From Annona cherimola (taxonomy: Eukaryota > Streptophyta > Magnoliopsida > Magnoliales > Annonaceae), in assembly GCA_030490835.1 (NCBI GenBank), contig CM059972.1, positions 47,471,452-47,535,451 of the forward strand: a stretch of DNA of 64,000 nt. Reading direction: 5' to 3'. The position numbers and the translations under genes are program-made. The notes beneath the pieces are model-generated. The model made no database searches, had not been told where the DNA came from, and saw nothing but the letters and a program-made list of their open reading frames with translations. Below are positions 1 to 10,757 of the stretch, piece by piece. The number at the start of each line of letters is the position of its first letter. The first letter of the stretch is position 1.

Positions 1-576
1 CAACGCATGAAAATCAATTTGGAGCAGTTTAGGGATGATCGCATCCGAGAGAAGCTTGGCGAGCCAGTCCGAGAACAAGAGGACAATGCACAAGCTGAGG
101 GGGAGCAAGCTCCCGAGGCATCGCCTGAACGGCCTGCATCTCCTCTATCACACGGATCACATTCTCCTCAAGGATCCGTTGCACCCGAACGCGTGCCGCC
201 TACTTCAGATCAAATGGCTGCACTTCAAAACCTCAAAAACGAGATCTTGGAAGCTATGGGTCAGCAAGAAGATAGGATGACTAGCCTAGTGACCGGTGTG
301 CTGAATGCTATCACTGATATGCATTCCCGACAAGATCACATGGATCGGGAACTGCGTACCATCAAATATCACCTCGCCTCCGGACGTCACAAGAAGAGGC
401 CTATGCCCGAACTCGATCCATACGAATCGGGTTCAGTTCATAAAGCAGCATCTCCCGATCATGATATCTCCATCTACTCATCTGCCCAAAATCGTCCCAT
501 CAAACCAATCTTATATCCGATCTCTCAATTTCAATTCACAAAATCATTAAAAGTTGATCGATTTTTGATAGTTTGA
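1..576 (+). CDS. C-terminal part of extra ORF (ORF3) of Copia element C, open at left edge
   Basis: The frame is open from the first base, so the true start lies outside the window; the Met at 7 is not a supported start. About 190 codons are visible. The first half is Glu/Pro/Ser-rich. Residues of about 69-123 (counting from Met 7) are rich in heptad-spaced hydrophobic and charged residues, which suggests a coiled coil, and include the word MDRELRTIKY. The same word and layout recur on the minus strand at 55502-55789 in element B, so this is a family protein and not a chance frame. It is followed by a purine tract, the PPT and an LTR. That places it after pol, where Sirevirus-type Copia elements carry an additional, often env-like ORF. 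I see no transmembrane helix or signal peptide in the visible part. Function unknown. Confidence 0.6.
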   Translation, partial: QRMKINLEQFRDDRIREKLGEPVREQEDNAQAEGEQAPEASPERPASPLSHGSHSPQGSVAPERVPPTSDQMAALQNLKNEILEAMGQQEDRMTSLVTGVLNAITDMHSRQDHMDRELRTIKYHLASGRHKKRPMPELDPYESGSVHKAASPDHDISIYSSAQNRPIKPILYPISQFQFTKSLKVDRFLIV

Positions 577-577
577 C

Positions 578-591
578 AAAAAGGGGGAGAT
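578..591 (+). other. Upstream purine tract just after the ORF3 stop
   Basis: A-run followed by GGGGGAGAT, starting two bases after the ORF3 stop and about 310 bp before the true PPT at 890-903. Elements A and B have similar tracts in the equivalent place (36231-36243 and 55445-55458, minus strand). It could be a second polypurine primer, a chance A/G run or a duplicated PPT. Confidence 0.4.
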
Positions 592-889
592 AGAATAGGT
601 GAGTTGAGTAAAACTTTCTTTTGGGTTGGGTAGTTTTGTATCTAGGTTTCATTTTTGTTTTGTGTTGCATGAAACTTGATACATATATATGCTATTGATG
701 AATGTTATGTTTGCTTAATATGTTTTGCTTGAAAAAGATTTGCTTGAAATCCAATATGCCAAAATGATATAATAGTTGAAATTTCAAAAAACTCTGACCT
801 ATATGACAAATGCTCTGTTTTTCAAAAAGACATATGAACATGATTAATGCTTGAAAGGTATCAACTCAAATGAAGTTTTGTCAATCATC
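592..889 (+). other. 3' untranslated internal region of element C
   Basis: Non-coding stretch between the ORF3 stop and the PPT. It is T-rich and has no open frame of note. Elements A and B have a similar spacer. Confidence 0.5.
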
Positions 890-903
890 AAAAAGGGGGA
901 GAT
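890..903 (+). other. Polypurine tract (PPT) of Copia element C
   Basis: A5-G5-AGAT directly precedes the LTR start TGTTGG. This is the plus-strand primer site expected at the 3' end of an LTR retrotransposon's internal region. The same tract in reverse complement adjoins the LTRs at 36010-36023 and 55119-55132. Confidence 0.85.
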
Positions 904-1029
904 TGTTGGAAACAATGTTTAAAACAATAAAAATTGACCAAATCTTGAGTTTCGATGATTAACAAGAACTAATTTGAGTATATAAAAGGTACTAATGGGT
1001 TTGATAAATGTTTAAGGAAAGCAAAGAGG

Positions 1030-1335
1030 TCAAGTCGATCTTCAAGTCGACTTGGACTTCGACTTGGGTGAAGTCGATCCCAAAGTCGACTCAAATATCG
1101 ACTTAAGAATGAATCCCAAAAGCGCAACAGGTGAAGTCGCAGGTCAAGTCGACTCCACTTGCGACTTGGGAAGTCAAGTCGCAGACGAAGTCGACTCCAG
1201 CATCGACTTCAAACAAAAGAAAATGTCCAGGGTTGATTTTGGGGGCACGAAGCTGCCCAAGTCGCAAACGAAGTCGACTCCATGTACGACTTGGGTCAAG
1301 TCGCAGACAAGGTCGACTCCAACTTCGACTTGAGG
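1030..1335 (+). repeat. GTCGAC palindrome array 1 in LTR C
   Basis: Six GTCGAC hexamers, most extended to AAGTCGACT, alternate with half-sites (AAGTCGC, GCGACTT, TCGACTT) at spacings of roughly 20-30 bp. Pairs such as AAGTCGC...GCGACTTGGG can fold as hairpins. The array lies upstream of the LTR TATA box, that is in U3. The short frames that cross it are translations of the repeat and are not genes. Confidence 0.8.
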
Positions 1336-1674
1336 ATTTTAGACTTGAAGATTGAAGTTTCAAGTTTATTCCAAGGATCATACTGAACTTTTTCAAACCC
1401 AAATGAAATGAAAAGTTCATTCACAAAGAAACAAATTAAGATTCTTGAAGATCAAAGCTAAGATTCATATTCAATGTTCAAATCAAGTCTATCAAGCCAA
1501 GGCAAATGTTCAAGCTTATTCAAATAAGGCAACACCCAAGTTATGGAGACCAAGTGAGTCCAAGACTAAGCGAAGAACAAGCATATATCATGCAAGGACT
1601 CTAACAGCTCAAAAGCTTTGCAAGGATCAACCCGAATCTTGAAGAACAAAGCAGCTTCAGCAAAACCCGAGCCA

Positions 1675-1845
1675 AGTCGCAGGCTAAGTCGACTTCAGAT
1701 TCGACTTGAGTCGAAGTCTGAAACCAAGTCGACTAAAACTCAGACTTGGGAAATTGGAGGAACTGGAGTCGCAGACGAAGTCGACTCCAGATGCGACTTG
1801 GGTTACCAAGTCGCAAGCCAAGTCGACTCCATCTTCGACTTGGGT
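1675..1845 (+). repeat. GTCGAC palindrome array 2 in LTR C
   Basis: Four more GTCGAC hexamers plus half-sites in about 170 bp. They end about 80 bp before the TATA box at 1923. With array 1 this gives ten GTCGAC in one 1.78-kb LTR. Confidence 0.8.
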
Positions 1846-1922
1846 ATAACGGTCAAATTTTCGAACGTTGAAGTTCATTTATTGCACGCCAACTACTTCT
1901 ACAACGTTCATATTTTCCTCTA

Positions 1923-1932
1923 TCTATAAAAG
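1923..1932 (+). promoter_or_regulatory. Putative TATA box of LTR C
   Basis: TCTATAAAAG, followed by a GC-richer stretch where transcription (U3/R border) would be expected to start. It sits between the palindrome arrays and the 51-bp repeats, as in the sister LTRs. Confidence 0.6.
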
Positions 1933-2276
1933 GACATTCAAATGAACGTGAGAAGCGCAAGTGACACTACTCTAAAGATCAAAGAAAGAAAAGAAGTGCA
2001 AGAAAGACTTTCAAATATCTTTTCTCCATATTTGAGTGTTTCAAAGGAAGAAAGAGCTTCAAACTGCAAGTTGCTTCAACAATCATCATTCAAGCTATTT
2101 CTGATTTCTTCCTCGAGCCCAAAACTGCCTACACAAATCTGTAAAGTGTAGTTTTTATTCATTTCTTTATTTGGTTGTATAAATCTTGATTTAGCTTGAG
2201 TAGCTAAGATCAAGTGTATGCAAAGTAGGGTGTGATTGGAGTGAGACTCATCACCTACTTGTGCAAGTGATTGTAT

Positions 2277-2429
2277 ATGCCCCCTAGAGCTTTGAATCTA
2301 GAAGAGAGCAAGTGGCTCTAGTTGTGTATGCCCCCTAGAGCTTTGAATCTAGAAGAGAGCAAGTGGCTCTAGTTGTGTATGCCCCCTAGAGCTTTGAATC
2401 TAGAAGAGAGCGGTGACTCTAAGTGTATT
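2277..2429 (+). repeat. 51-bp tandem repeat, three copies, in LTR C
   Basis: The unit begins TGCCCCCTAGAGC and contains a TCTAGA site. It occurs at offsets of 51 bp, nearly identical, with the third copy diverging at its end. LTRs E, A and B have the segment once, so the expansion is specific to this copy. Confidence 0.85.
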
Positions 2430-2682
2430 CTTGGAATACATAGTGGAACCCAAGTCACAACGGAGTGTGAGCTTGGAAGAGTGGAGTAGGGAAGGTTTGC
2501 CCGAACCACTATAAATCTTGTGTTCTACTTATTTTTATTGCTTTATCTTATTTGCTCTCCATTCGCTTAAAAAGGGGATTAACTTTTTCAAGGGGTTAAG
2601 ATTTTTAAGTTTACAAAAGAAATTTTAAAGAACCCAATTCACCCCTCCCCTCTTGGGTTAGGCCATCAACTCGGGACCAACA

Positions 2683-4104
2683 GTTAGAACTTAACCATAT
2701 GCTTGTATATCTTAGGTTAAAAAAATCCAATCATATGCATACATTGTTAATAAATTTTTGTAAATTTAATTTGATATTTTTATTTTAATTTGACTTAAAT
2801 TAATATTTATTTTAAATTATAACAACCAATGAGACAGATGAGTGAACTCTACGAGCTTTGGAAAACTTATCTTACTAAGTTCACAAAATAAATCAACATA
2901 ATAAATTTATTACATTTATAATTAATTTCTTTAATTTTTATTTTAATTCTAAATAAAATTTATCTTTATTTATCAAAATAATTAAATAAAAGTATTTACA
3001 TTGAAGTTAAAATATCAAAATAATTATTACTATTTATTTGAAATAAATAATTTATCATCAATTTAAAAATATTTATTTTGCAAGATATATATTTTAATTA
3101 ATACTTTTCATATTTGTTTAAATTAATTTTCAATTTTATTTAAATTTGATTAACTTTGGTTGAATTTGATTAAACTTTATTTTGTTACAATTTTGGGACA
3201 TATAATTAAACCATTATTTACTTAATTATTAATTTTGAGATACAGAATTAAATAATGATTTAAATTAAGTATTTTTTACCAATTTAAGTTTTGGCATAGT
3301 TTAAATTACAGTTTTGGAACATATAATATTTCTATAAATTTTCTATAAATTTTTTATTCAATGTAAATATTTATTAAATTGATAGTTTTACATTGATTTC
3401 ACTTGAAGTAAATAAATTTTTATTTTTATTTTAAATTAATTAATTCTAGTAATAATAAATCACAATTATTATATTAATACATTAAATTTGTAATATAAAC
3501 TGTAATAATATTATTTTATAATTTTAATAATTTTTTTATAAAATTTCTATTAAATATAGTTCATGATTGGGCTAACATATGAATGCAAAAAAATAATTAT
3601 TCAATGTAAATATTTATTAAATTGTTTGTTTACATTGAAGTAAATAAATTTGTATTTTTATTTTCAATTAATTAATTATAGTAATAATAAATCATAATTA
3701 TTATATTAATAATTTTAATTTATTATATAAACTGTAATAATATTATTTTATAATTTTAATAAATTTTGTTATAAAATTTCTATTAAATATAGTTATTTGC
3801 TAAATTGATTATTTAACCAATCCCAAAAAGTAACATATATTTACATATTAAATCTAAATTACAGTTATATATAATTTATCATAATTTTGGTTTTACAGTG
3901 TCATATATATAATATTTTTTACCGTTTTATATATTTACGTAAATTTCTATTTCATTTAATCTAGTGGAGTTAATATTTTTAATTATAAAATTGTATATTT
4001 ATTTTGTTTTAAAATTATTTAAAGGTTTGCGTAGTCCTGAAATAAATTATTAAGTAATATATTTTGCAAAATACACAGATTAGGTAAAATATTTATGAAA
4101 TATA
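2683..4104. other. AT-rich non-coding stretch with a direct duplication
   Basis: No supported gene. Very AT-rich. A segment of about 200 bp at 3352-3563 recurs at 3597-3795 (offset about 240 bp, imperfect), starting with TTCAATGTAAATATTTATT. Confidence 0.6.
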
Positions 4105-4108
4105 AAAA

Positions 4109-5292
4109 TTAGATGTTGTTAGATGCGGTAAGATGCGGTTAGATGTGGTTAGACGCTGTTAGATGCTGTTAGATGCTGTTAGATGCGGTTAGATGCGGTT
4201 AGATTAAGGTAGATTTCATTAAATTGTATTATCTGAGTTCCAAATTCTGTAATTAAAATATAAATGACCTTATAAGGGGCCTATGATCATATTACAGGTG
4301 TTAAATTAAAATTAACTTATTAATCTCAAAAATTAGATGCGGTTAGATACGGTTAGATACGATTAGATGCGGTTAGACACTGTTAGATTAAGGTGAATTT
4401 CATTAAATCGTATTATCTGGGTTTCAAATTCTGTAATTAAGGTATAAATGACATTATAAGAGGCCTAGGATCATATTACAGGTATTAAATTAGGATTAAC
4501 TTATTAATCTAAAAAATTAGATGCGATTAAATACGGTTAGATGCTGTTAGATGCGGTTAGACGCTGTTAGATTGAGGTTGATTTCATTAAATCGTATTAT
4601 CTGGGTTTCAAATTGCGTTATTAAGGTATAAATGACGTTATAAGGGTTCTAGGATCATATTATAGGTGTTAAATTATGATTAACTTATTAATCTCAAAAA
4701 TTAGATGCAGTTAGATGCTGTTAGATGCGGTTAAATGTGGTTAGATGTGGTTAGATTGAGGTTGATTTCATTAAATCATATTATCTGGGTTTCAAATTGC
4801 GTTATTAAGGTATAAATGACGTTATAAGGGTCCTAGGATCATATTACAGGTGTTAAATTAGGATTAACTTATTAATGTCAAAAATTAGATGCGGTTAGAT
4901 GCAGTTAGACACGATTAGACGCTGTTAGATTAAAGTGATTTTATCAAATCGTATTATCTGGATTTCAAATTCCGTAATTAAGGTATAAATGACCTTATAA
5001 GGGGCCTAGGATCATATTCCAGGTGTTAAATGTGGATTAACTTATTAATTTCAAAAATTAGATGCGGTTAGATGCTGTTAGATACGGTTAGATGCAGTTA
5101 AACGCGGTTAGACGATGTTAGATTAAGATGATTTCATTAAATCGTATTATCTGGGTTTTAAATTCTGTAATTAAGGTATAAATGACGTTATAAGGGGCCT
5201 AGGATTATATTACAGATGTTAAATTATGGTTAATTTATTAATTTCAAGAATTAGATGCGGTTAGATGCTGTTAGATGCCGTTAAATTCTATT
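4109..5292. repeat. Compound satellite: about 184-bp unit with internal 10-bp repeats
   Basis: Seven units begin with TTAGATG-type words at 4109, 4333, 4517, 4701, 4885, 5058 and 5251 (spacings 224, 184, 184, 184, 173, 193; the last is partial). Each unit opens with a run of decamers close to TTAGATGCGG or TTAGATGCTG. A unique-looking body follows that contains ATTTCATTAAATCGTATTAT and CCTAGGATCATATTACAGG. The first unit has a longer decamer run, which explains its greater length. No coding potential. Confidence 0.9.
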
Positions 5293-5640
5293 ATATTCGG
5301 AAAATAAAAAATATTAATAAATTTTCAAAAAATCAAGAAAATAAAAGAAATTGTTATTTTTTAGAGTACCTTAATTATATTAACTTTAAATAATATAACA
5401 TAACTCCTAATAAAAATTATATTTTCCAACTTTACCAATTATAATGAAATCTTATTAAAAAATAATTTTTTGTACACAAATATTTTTAGAAATTATCAAA
5501 TAATGAAAAATTATGTCTACATATATTTTAGTAGTTGATCGTGTAAATGAATGAAATAGATTGAGATTTTGTATTTTTAAAATACAAACTTTATCCAAAA
5601 ACCAAACATACTCACGTTTTTAAACAAATATATTTACAAT
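5293..5640. other. AT-rich non-coding stretch
   Basis: Nothing recognisable; very AT-rich with homopolymer runs. Confidence 0.5.
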
Positions 5641-5644
5641 GTAA

Positions 5645-6075
5645 AATTACCACAATGCCCCTACTTCCTTTTTGTCCTTATGGGGAAAGCTTCCCATGGG
5701 TTTTGGCCTCAACGAATGGTGTGGTTCATGGGGCAAAGATAGCATGCATGTAACTCGAGGGGCAACACCAGTTTGGCGGGGCTACAGATCAATACAGCCA
5801 AGTGATGAGAAGTAATCATGGCACAACGCCGAATCGACAATCTTATAAGGTTGCCTTGTGAAGGAAGAAGCAATGACTATTACATTAGTAAAGTCACATA
5901 TGCCTTTCTCGTAAGGTATAGTCTAAAAGACTATCCACGTAATGCGGGTGATAATCTTTTGATAAGCCTTGGGTGCAAGCGTGGCTGAAATTTGTTGACA
6001 GTCAAAATCTAAGCCCATTAATAAGAGGAGCAATCTCGATTTCATATACAGCTAAACTTGGCAATAGCCTAACCG
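5645..6075. other. Unassigned segment of higher GC content, possibly of foreign origin
   Basis: About 430 bp of clearly higher GC and complexity than its AT-rich flanks, with fairly sharp edges. It includes a 57-codon frame on the plus strand from 5818 with no recognisable domain. The texture reminds me of plant organellar intron DNA. That is only an impression; I cannot align it. It could also be a decayed transposon or gene fragment. Confidence 0.25.
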
Positions 6076-7830
6076 CATACATGAATAAATTAAACAATTT
6101 TAAATTTTTAAAAAATATATTTCATATATTCAAATTATGAATTTCATAAGAAATATATTAAACATATATTAACAAGTTGGGTGGATTTCATGTGCCTACA
6201 CATTGAAACCTATTTTTTCTTATTGCATTGTACGTTTTTTATTCTATTCTAATGATAGTCAAATAATAACCTATCTTAAGCATTTTAAGTAGCCCATGAT
6301 TTGAGCAACAGTTATCTCGCCTAAGTTACACCCTACAAAGTTACAACTTGGATGAAGTAGTGGATGGAGACTTGCCTTGTTTATCCCTCCTCTGAAGCTA
6401 TACTCTGTTCACTGCTTATCATCCAAGAGGATAAGAAATAAAATAAAATAAAATAAAATAAAAAGTTACAACCGTTGGATCATGATAAGGACTTTTTTTT
6501 TTATTTATTTATCCATTCCTAAGGATAAGAGTAGCTGGCTCGTCAATGCTAGATATGTACGAGCATCTTTTCCACTCTCTTTTCCTCTCTTCACAAGCCG
6601 TTTGATTCACTTTTTCTTTTGCCCATCATCCTCTTTATATCATCATCGTTCTACTTTGGACATTACACAAGGTACCTTTGGTGAGGAGTTGAAATTTTAG
6701 ATGGAAGAGGGAAATTGTTATCTGTAAGTTGTGAAATTAATTATTGGATTTTAACTTTTATAAACATAAGAGAATTAACAAATTTTTCATGATTTGAGGG
6801 TCAAACCCATAGCCCCCGGCTCCGTGTGGATCCACAGGACCACAATGCACTTTAGCATCGTATGCACCATAGGAATCCTAGGAGTCTTTTACGGTAACGA
6901 TTGAAGGGAAGCAAGAAGCGCTTAAAATTCATTTGTTATTGGTGATGCTACTAATCCAATTGAAATCTTAAAATGATTTACTTCAAGTTGTTGTTGAAAC
7001 AAGCCATCAAATTTATTTAGAGTATCCATTTAAAATAAAGTTTTGAGATTAACTTAGAAAACTGATACTAAATGTAAAATGAATTGACTTTATAAGTAGA
7101 CTCGCTTTCACGAAGCTTCTTTTCTACGTAACTTTCTTCGTTTTTAACATCTTAATGGTTATGTAAAATTTACCCTATTTATTATATTTAACATTATTTA
7201 TATTATCATGAAAATTCTTTCACTTGTTTAGCATTAGTATATATGAGTCTCATCTATAAATGAGTAAAATCATTATAATAAAATGGTTTAATGCTAAAAT
7301 ATCAATTTTAAAATAGTATTCTCAATATCTAAATCATCTAAAATATCACTACTATGTAGATGAATAATTCTCTAAAATATTATCATATTCCAATACATAT
7401 ATGAATGGATTTAAGCATTTTTTATAATTGATACATGAGCATATATATTTATGAGCAAATGTAGCCTATGCACATACTTGTTTGGATGAAAATTGATCTT
7501 CTAGCTAAATAAGTAATGTTAAATATAATGAATGAATTGGATTTACATCAATAATCAACATCTTAAAAATTAAGAGGGCTGCATAGCAAAGCCCTTTATA
7601 AAGAGCTCTTATTATCTACAAGTGCAATAAAAAAGGATTGCACACGTCCGTAAAATCTTTTTTAATTTTTAAATTTTTTTTATTTGTAGGCCTTACTTGT
7701 TCATTCCTTCTTATAGAATGTGACAATTTACGAAATTTACTTATTATATTATTCTGAATTTTGAAAATAAATAAAATTTCATGAATCACGCATGACATGT
7801 TACTATTTTCAAATTTTAAAATAAAATACT
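6076..7830. other. Non-coding stretch
   Basis: No supported gene. It holds an (AAAAT)n microsatellite at about 6436-6464. The rest is AT-rich intergenic DNA; the short frames here have no family features. Confidence 0.5.
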
Positions 7831-7833
7831 GAG

Positions 7834-8130
7834 AACATGTTTAGCTACCAAATTTTTCAAACCAAATCTTTTCAATTTAAAACTTGTTATTCTTTATTAA
7901 TAATTTCTTTTTAATTATTTTTTATATCTTTTTATACAGTTATCCTACTTTTCAATTATTTCTATACAACTACCTAACTAATATATTTATTTTAACTTTA
8001 TTCTTTTTATTATATTGCCCCAATCATATCACATGCACTCTTATTTTAAAAATGCACTCTTATTTTAAAAATTTTTATACAGATAATTTTTTATTCAAAA
8101 GTTTTATCACTTTCCAGATATACTCTAAAT
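7834..8130. mobile_element. MITE-like element, GTGTTTG-end family (copy 1)
   Basis: Shares an ordered set of words with the copy at 10758-11047: CTTTTC near one end, TTTTTAATTATTTTT, TACTTTTCAATNATTT, ATACAACTACC, TTTTAACTTTATTCT, then CATATCA. The termini are worn. No coding capacity. Confidence 0.5.
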
Positions 8131-8261
8131 AAATTTTATAAATGGTCAAATTCTACTTTAAAAAAGGTAAGGTAAAGCTTGCATATGGATCAAAATTTTA
8201 AAAAAAAAAATTAGAACAAAGTTTTATGGCAGATTGGGCCGGGAAGTAGATGATCGCGCCA

Positions 8262-8320
8262 CTTTTATAAATATATCATCGTTCTTTTATAAATATATCA
8301 TCGTTCTTTTATAAATCACC
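8262..8320. repeat. 22-bp tandem repeat with TATAAATATAT core
   Basis: Two full copies and one partial copy of a 22-bp unit containing TTTATAAATATATCATCG at 8262, 8284 and 8306. It precedes a GC-richer 250-bp stretch (8330-8575). It could look like stacked TATA boxes, but no gene can be supported downstream. Confidence 0.6.
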
Positions 8321-8329
8321 ATTTTCCCA

Positions 8330-8575
8330 CAGTGACTGCATTGCGACCGCATTACAATCCAAGACCCGCAAGCACGACTACAAAAATGAAACTGGCCCAT
8401 TTCATTTTGTCATGTTATGCTGGCGAATGGATGAACGCGTGCCGAGAAGACAATGATCCGTGTTGTGTTGGCAACTTGGCATTGGAGGTGCGGGTCGTAT
8501 ATCGGGTGGGCGTCGCTGTCGGTGTAACAATTTCCACACGCGAATCTCGACAGCGGACACCAGACGAATTCGAGC
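8330..8575. other. GC-richer stretch without a supportable gene
   Basis: Base composition rises sharply relative to both flanks. An 89-codon frame crosses it on the plus strand, but it resembles no family I know and runs straight into a poly-A/T stretch. Confidence 0.3.
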
Positions 8576-8599
8576 GTTTTATCACCTATTTTTTTATTT

Positions 8600-8822
8600 A
8601 AAAAAAAAAAATTCGCAAGCTTGTTAATCTAAGTGTATTAACTTCAGTATTAATGTTTACTATTTTTGGATATTTTTATATATTTATTTCGGATTTTTCA
8701 AAATCAGTGATTTACTGATTTTGAAAAATCCGAAATAAATATCTAAAAATCTCTAAAAGTAGTAAAAATTGATATACATTTTAAATATAATTAGATTAAT
8801 ATGTATATAAAAAAATTTAAAA
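8600..8822. mobile_element. Foldback element, CTAAGTGTATT family (copy 1)
   Basis: A near-perfect inverted repeat centred at about 8710. The inner stem is ATTTCGGATTTTTCAAAATC against its complement. The arms extend outward about 100 bp with decreasing identity, ending near GTTAATCTAAGTGTATT and its inverted counterpart. Two relatives lie at 13200-13418 and 18231-18478. Confidence 0.7.
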
Positions 8823-8824
8823 AT

Positions 8825-9150
8825 AAAAAAAATAGATGTATGCACTCTCATCAGCACCCAAGAATGAAAGGCCACTAGAACGGCGATGATTGTGATGCGC
8901 GCGAATTGACCATCTGTTGGCCGTGCTGCCGACAAGGCCGGGCGGGCGGAGTTCCGCGTGCTTCCCTGGCCCTCGTGCGCTCCACTGGCTCCACCCTTCA
9001 AGAACACGACGATCCTCGCCGTCCAATTTTTTGTGGGCCCCGGTATTGCCACCTGGCGCCATAGAATTTTTATTATCTCTGCTTTGGGCTTTGGTGGTCC
9101 TGGCGCCGAATTTTTTTCTGTTCAACAGCATTTTTTATTAAAAAAAATCC
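8825..9150. other. GC-rich island without a supportable gene
   Basis: About 8880-9070 is strikingly GC-rich (CCGGGCGGGCGG and GGCCCCGG words). Overlapping frames exist on both strands, as expected for GC-rich DNA with few stop codons. None shows a domain. It might be a captured gene fragment or part of a DNA transposon. Confidence 0.3.
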
Positions 9151-9189
9151 AATAACAATAACAAAATTCTATTGTGAATCTTTTTTGGT

Positions 9190-9608
9190 GATTTACCAAC
9201 ATACTCACTTAATTCGATCATAATTATAATAATCCACATAATTTTAGGAACTGCAAATGACTCCACATAGTAATTGTAAATATATTCATGCCGTTATGAC
9301 ACTATTATTATACCGTCACAACGTGAGTATATTTGTAAAGATATGCAAATTACATATTCATATTTGCAATTTCAAAAATTAAGGAGGTATATTTAATTTT
9401 TGCAAATGTACCAACCTAGTTTGCAAATATACCCACCTAGTTTGCATGTATTTGTAAATATATTCGTGTGTGTGACGGTGCAGTAACGGTGTTATAACGA
9501 CGTTAATATATTTATAATTATTGACAAACTATGTGGGTATTATTTGTAATTTCTAAAATTATATAGTTATATTTATAATTATGATAAAAGTAACTGGTAG
9601 ATAAACTT
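9190..9608. mobile_element. Long inverted-repeat (foldback) element
   Basis: Left arm about 9190-9325 and right arm about 9468-9608 are imperfect inverted copies: CATAATTATAA..., CCACATAGT...TTGTAAATATATT and CGTTATGACAC pair with the right-arm sequence. The loop is about 140 bp and contains a short direct repeat (CCACCTAGTTTGC). No coding capacity. Non-autonomous DNA transposon architecture. Confidence 0.6.
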
Positions 9609-9720
9609 TTTTGATGTGATACACTTCAATGGTACCAGTGGCACTTAAGATTTTAAGTTTGACATCTCGGCTTTGAGCGCACTTTGATGATGCACCAAAG
9701 TTTAACTCACCCATTTGATC

Positions 9721-9752
9721 TAATAATAATAATAATAATAACAACAACAACA
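9721..9752. repeat. (TAA)n/(CAA)n microsatellite
   Basis: Run of TAA units passing into CAA units. It produces a poly-leucine frame on the minus strand that is not a gene. Confidence 0.8.
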
Positions 9753-9905
9753 TCTTGCGCAAAATTTTTAACATTATTTAGTTAATGAATAGACAAAGGT
9801 TTATCCAAATTAAAATGATGCAGCCATATTCAGAAAATCTGTAAAATCATTGTTTCATTTACGTATAATTTCAAAGCTATATATTTTAACATTTAAACCA
9901 TTTAA

Positions 9906-10192
9906 AACAACTTTTTTTTTTACCAAACGAGCGCCGCTGGTTTGGTCACCAGGCGCAGAACGAAGCATTCGTTCGTGCTGGTGCGTGTTCAAATCTCTAG
10001 TTGGGGATTTCGAACCATTAATTTTCGGTGGGGGCATATGGTCCTCCTTATTTGGTTGGGAGCCGGTGGTCCCCTCGTTGATATTTGGGAGTTTGTTGTC
10101 TCCCTTTGGAAACATTGTTAAAATTGTCTTAGAACTTTGAATGTAATATGGATTGAGATATGTTGTAAAATATACTCCAATAAAAAAAAAAT
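9906..10192 (+). mobile_element. Candidate tRNA-derived SINE
   Basis: A GC-rich head with a tRNA-like B-box candidate (GTGTTCAAATCTC at about 9987-9999), preceded about 40 bp earlier by TGGTTTGGTCACC, which could be a degenerate A box. An unrelated body follows and then an A-rich tail (about 10181-10192). I could not find a convincing TSD. It may instead be an unrelated GC-rich piece ending in poly-A. Confidence 0.3.
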
Positions 10193-10757
10193 AAACAACA
10201 TTTTTTGGGAATAAGAATTTTATGAAGTGATATATTCTGATGCATGTATATTTTAATCTTAAAGACATTAGGGCTCATCTACGAATTTGATTGATATAAT
10301 TTTGGCAAAACAAATTATGCTAAAGTATATAACTTGTTTAATTTTAATTTCGTCATAAGTTGGGCCCAAAATGGGAGTGATACTTTGAAATCTTCGTTAC
10401 AGTATTTTCCTTAATAATACACTAATTGTCACGCCATCATCTATGTTGAAATTTTTTTATAAATAATGACTAAATCTATCAAGACCGAATGGAATGCGCA
10501 TGTAGCACTTTCTTTTTATTTTTTAAAAAAGCTCAACTCGTATTTACTGAAACACTACTCTTAAGACAAATACGTAAAGAATAAGCAAAATATAGAAATA
10601 CAATGATGAAATACAAATCAAGAGAGTTTGAAAAGAATTTGTAATCAGTTTCAGCAATTTAAATTATCATTCTTATTTTGTTATGAAAAAAACTTGTTAT
10701 ATTTAAACTATTTGTTGCTTTACACTTATCATTTGAACAAATCTCTTTTCAATGTGC
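10193..10757. other. AT-rich non-coding stretch
   Basis: Nothing recognisable. Confidence 0.5.

Larger units (their letters stand above)
904..2682 (+). mobile_element. 3' LTR of Copia element C (Sirevirus-like)
   Basis: Starts TGTTGGAAACA and ends CCAACA (TG...CA, inverted TGTTGG/CCAACA), 1779 bp, preceded by a PPT. The same family occurs in reverse at 24234-25943, 34318-36009 and 53479-55118 and decayed at 22311-24080. Shared landmarks, in sense order, are a GATGATTAACAAG word near the start, two clusters of GTCGAC palindromes, a TATA box, a CTTCTAGA-type segment around CCCCCTAGAGC, and a GTGAATTGGG-like segment near the 3' end. The other end of the element is off the left edge, so its TSD cannot be tested; the 3' flank starts GTTAG. 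Confidence 0.88.

Noticed and set aside
904..1850. CRISPR-like regular repeats
   Set aside because: The units are very short, irregularly spaced and palindromic, in a plant LTR with no cas genes.
1052..1929. Several open frames on both strands rich in VDS, DLG and KST words
   Set aside because: They are translations of the GTCGAC palindrome array, which gives similar peptides in every LTR copy and on both strands. No domain, and they lie in U3.
8332..8601. 89-codon frame in a GC-rich patch
   Set aside because: No family features, ends in a homopolymer, and GC-rich DNA produces such frames by chance.
8753..9155. Four overlapping frames on both strands
   Set aside because: Expected from the GC-rich island; they overlap antisense and none has a domain.
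9850..10268. Frames of 96 and 137 codons on opposite strands
   Set aside because: They overlap each other and the SINE-like segment; no domain.
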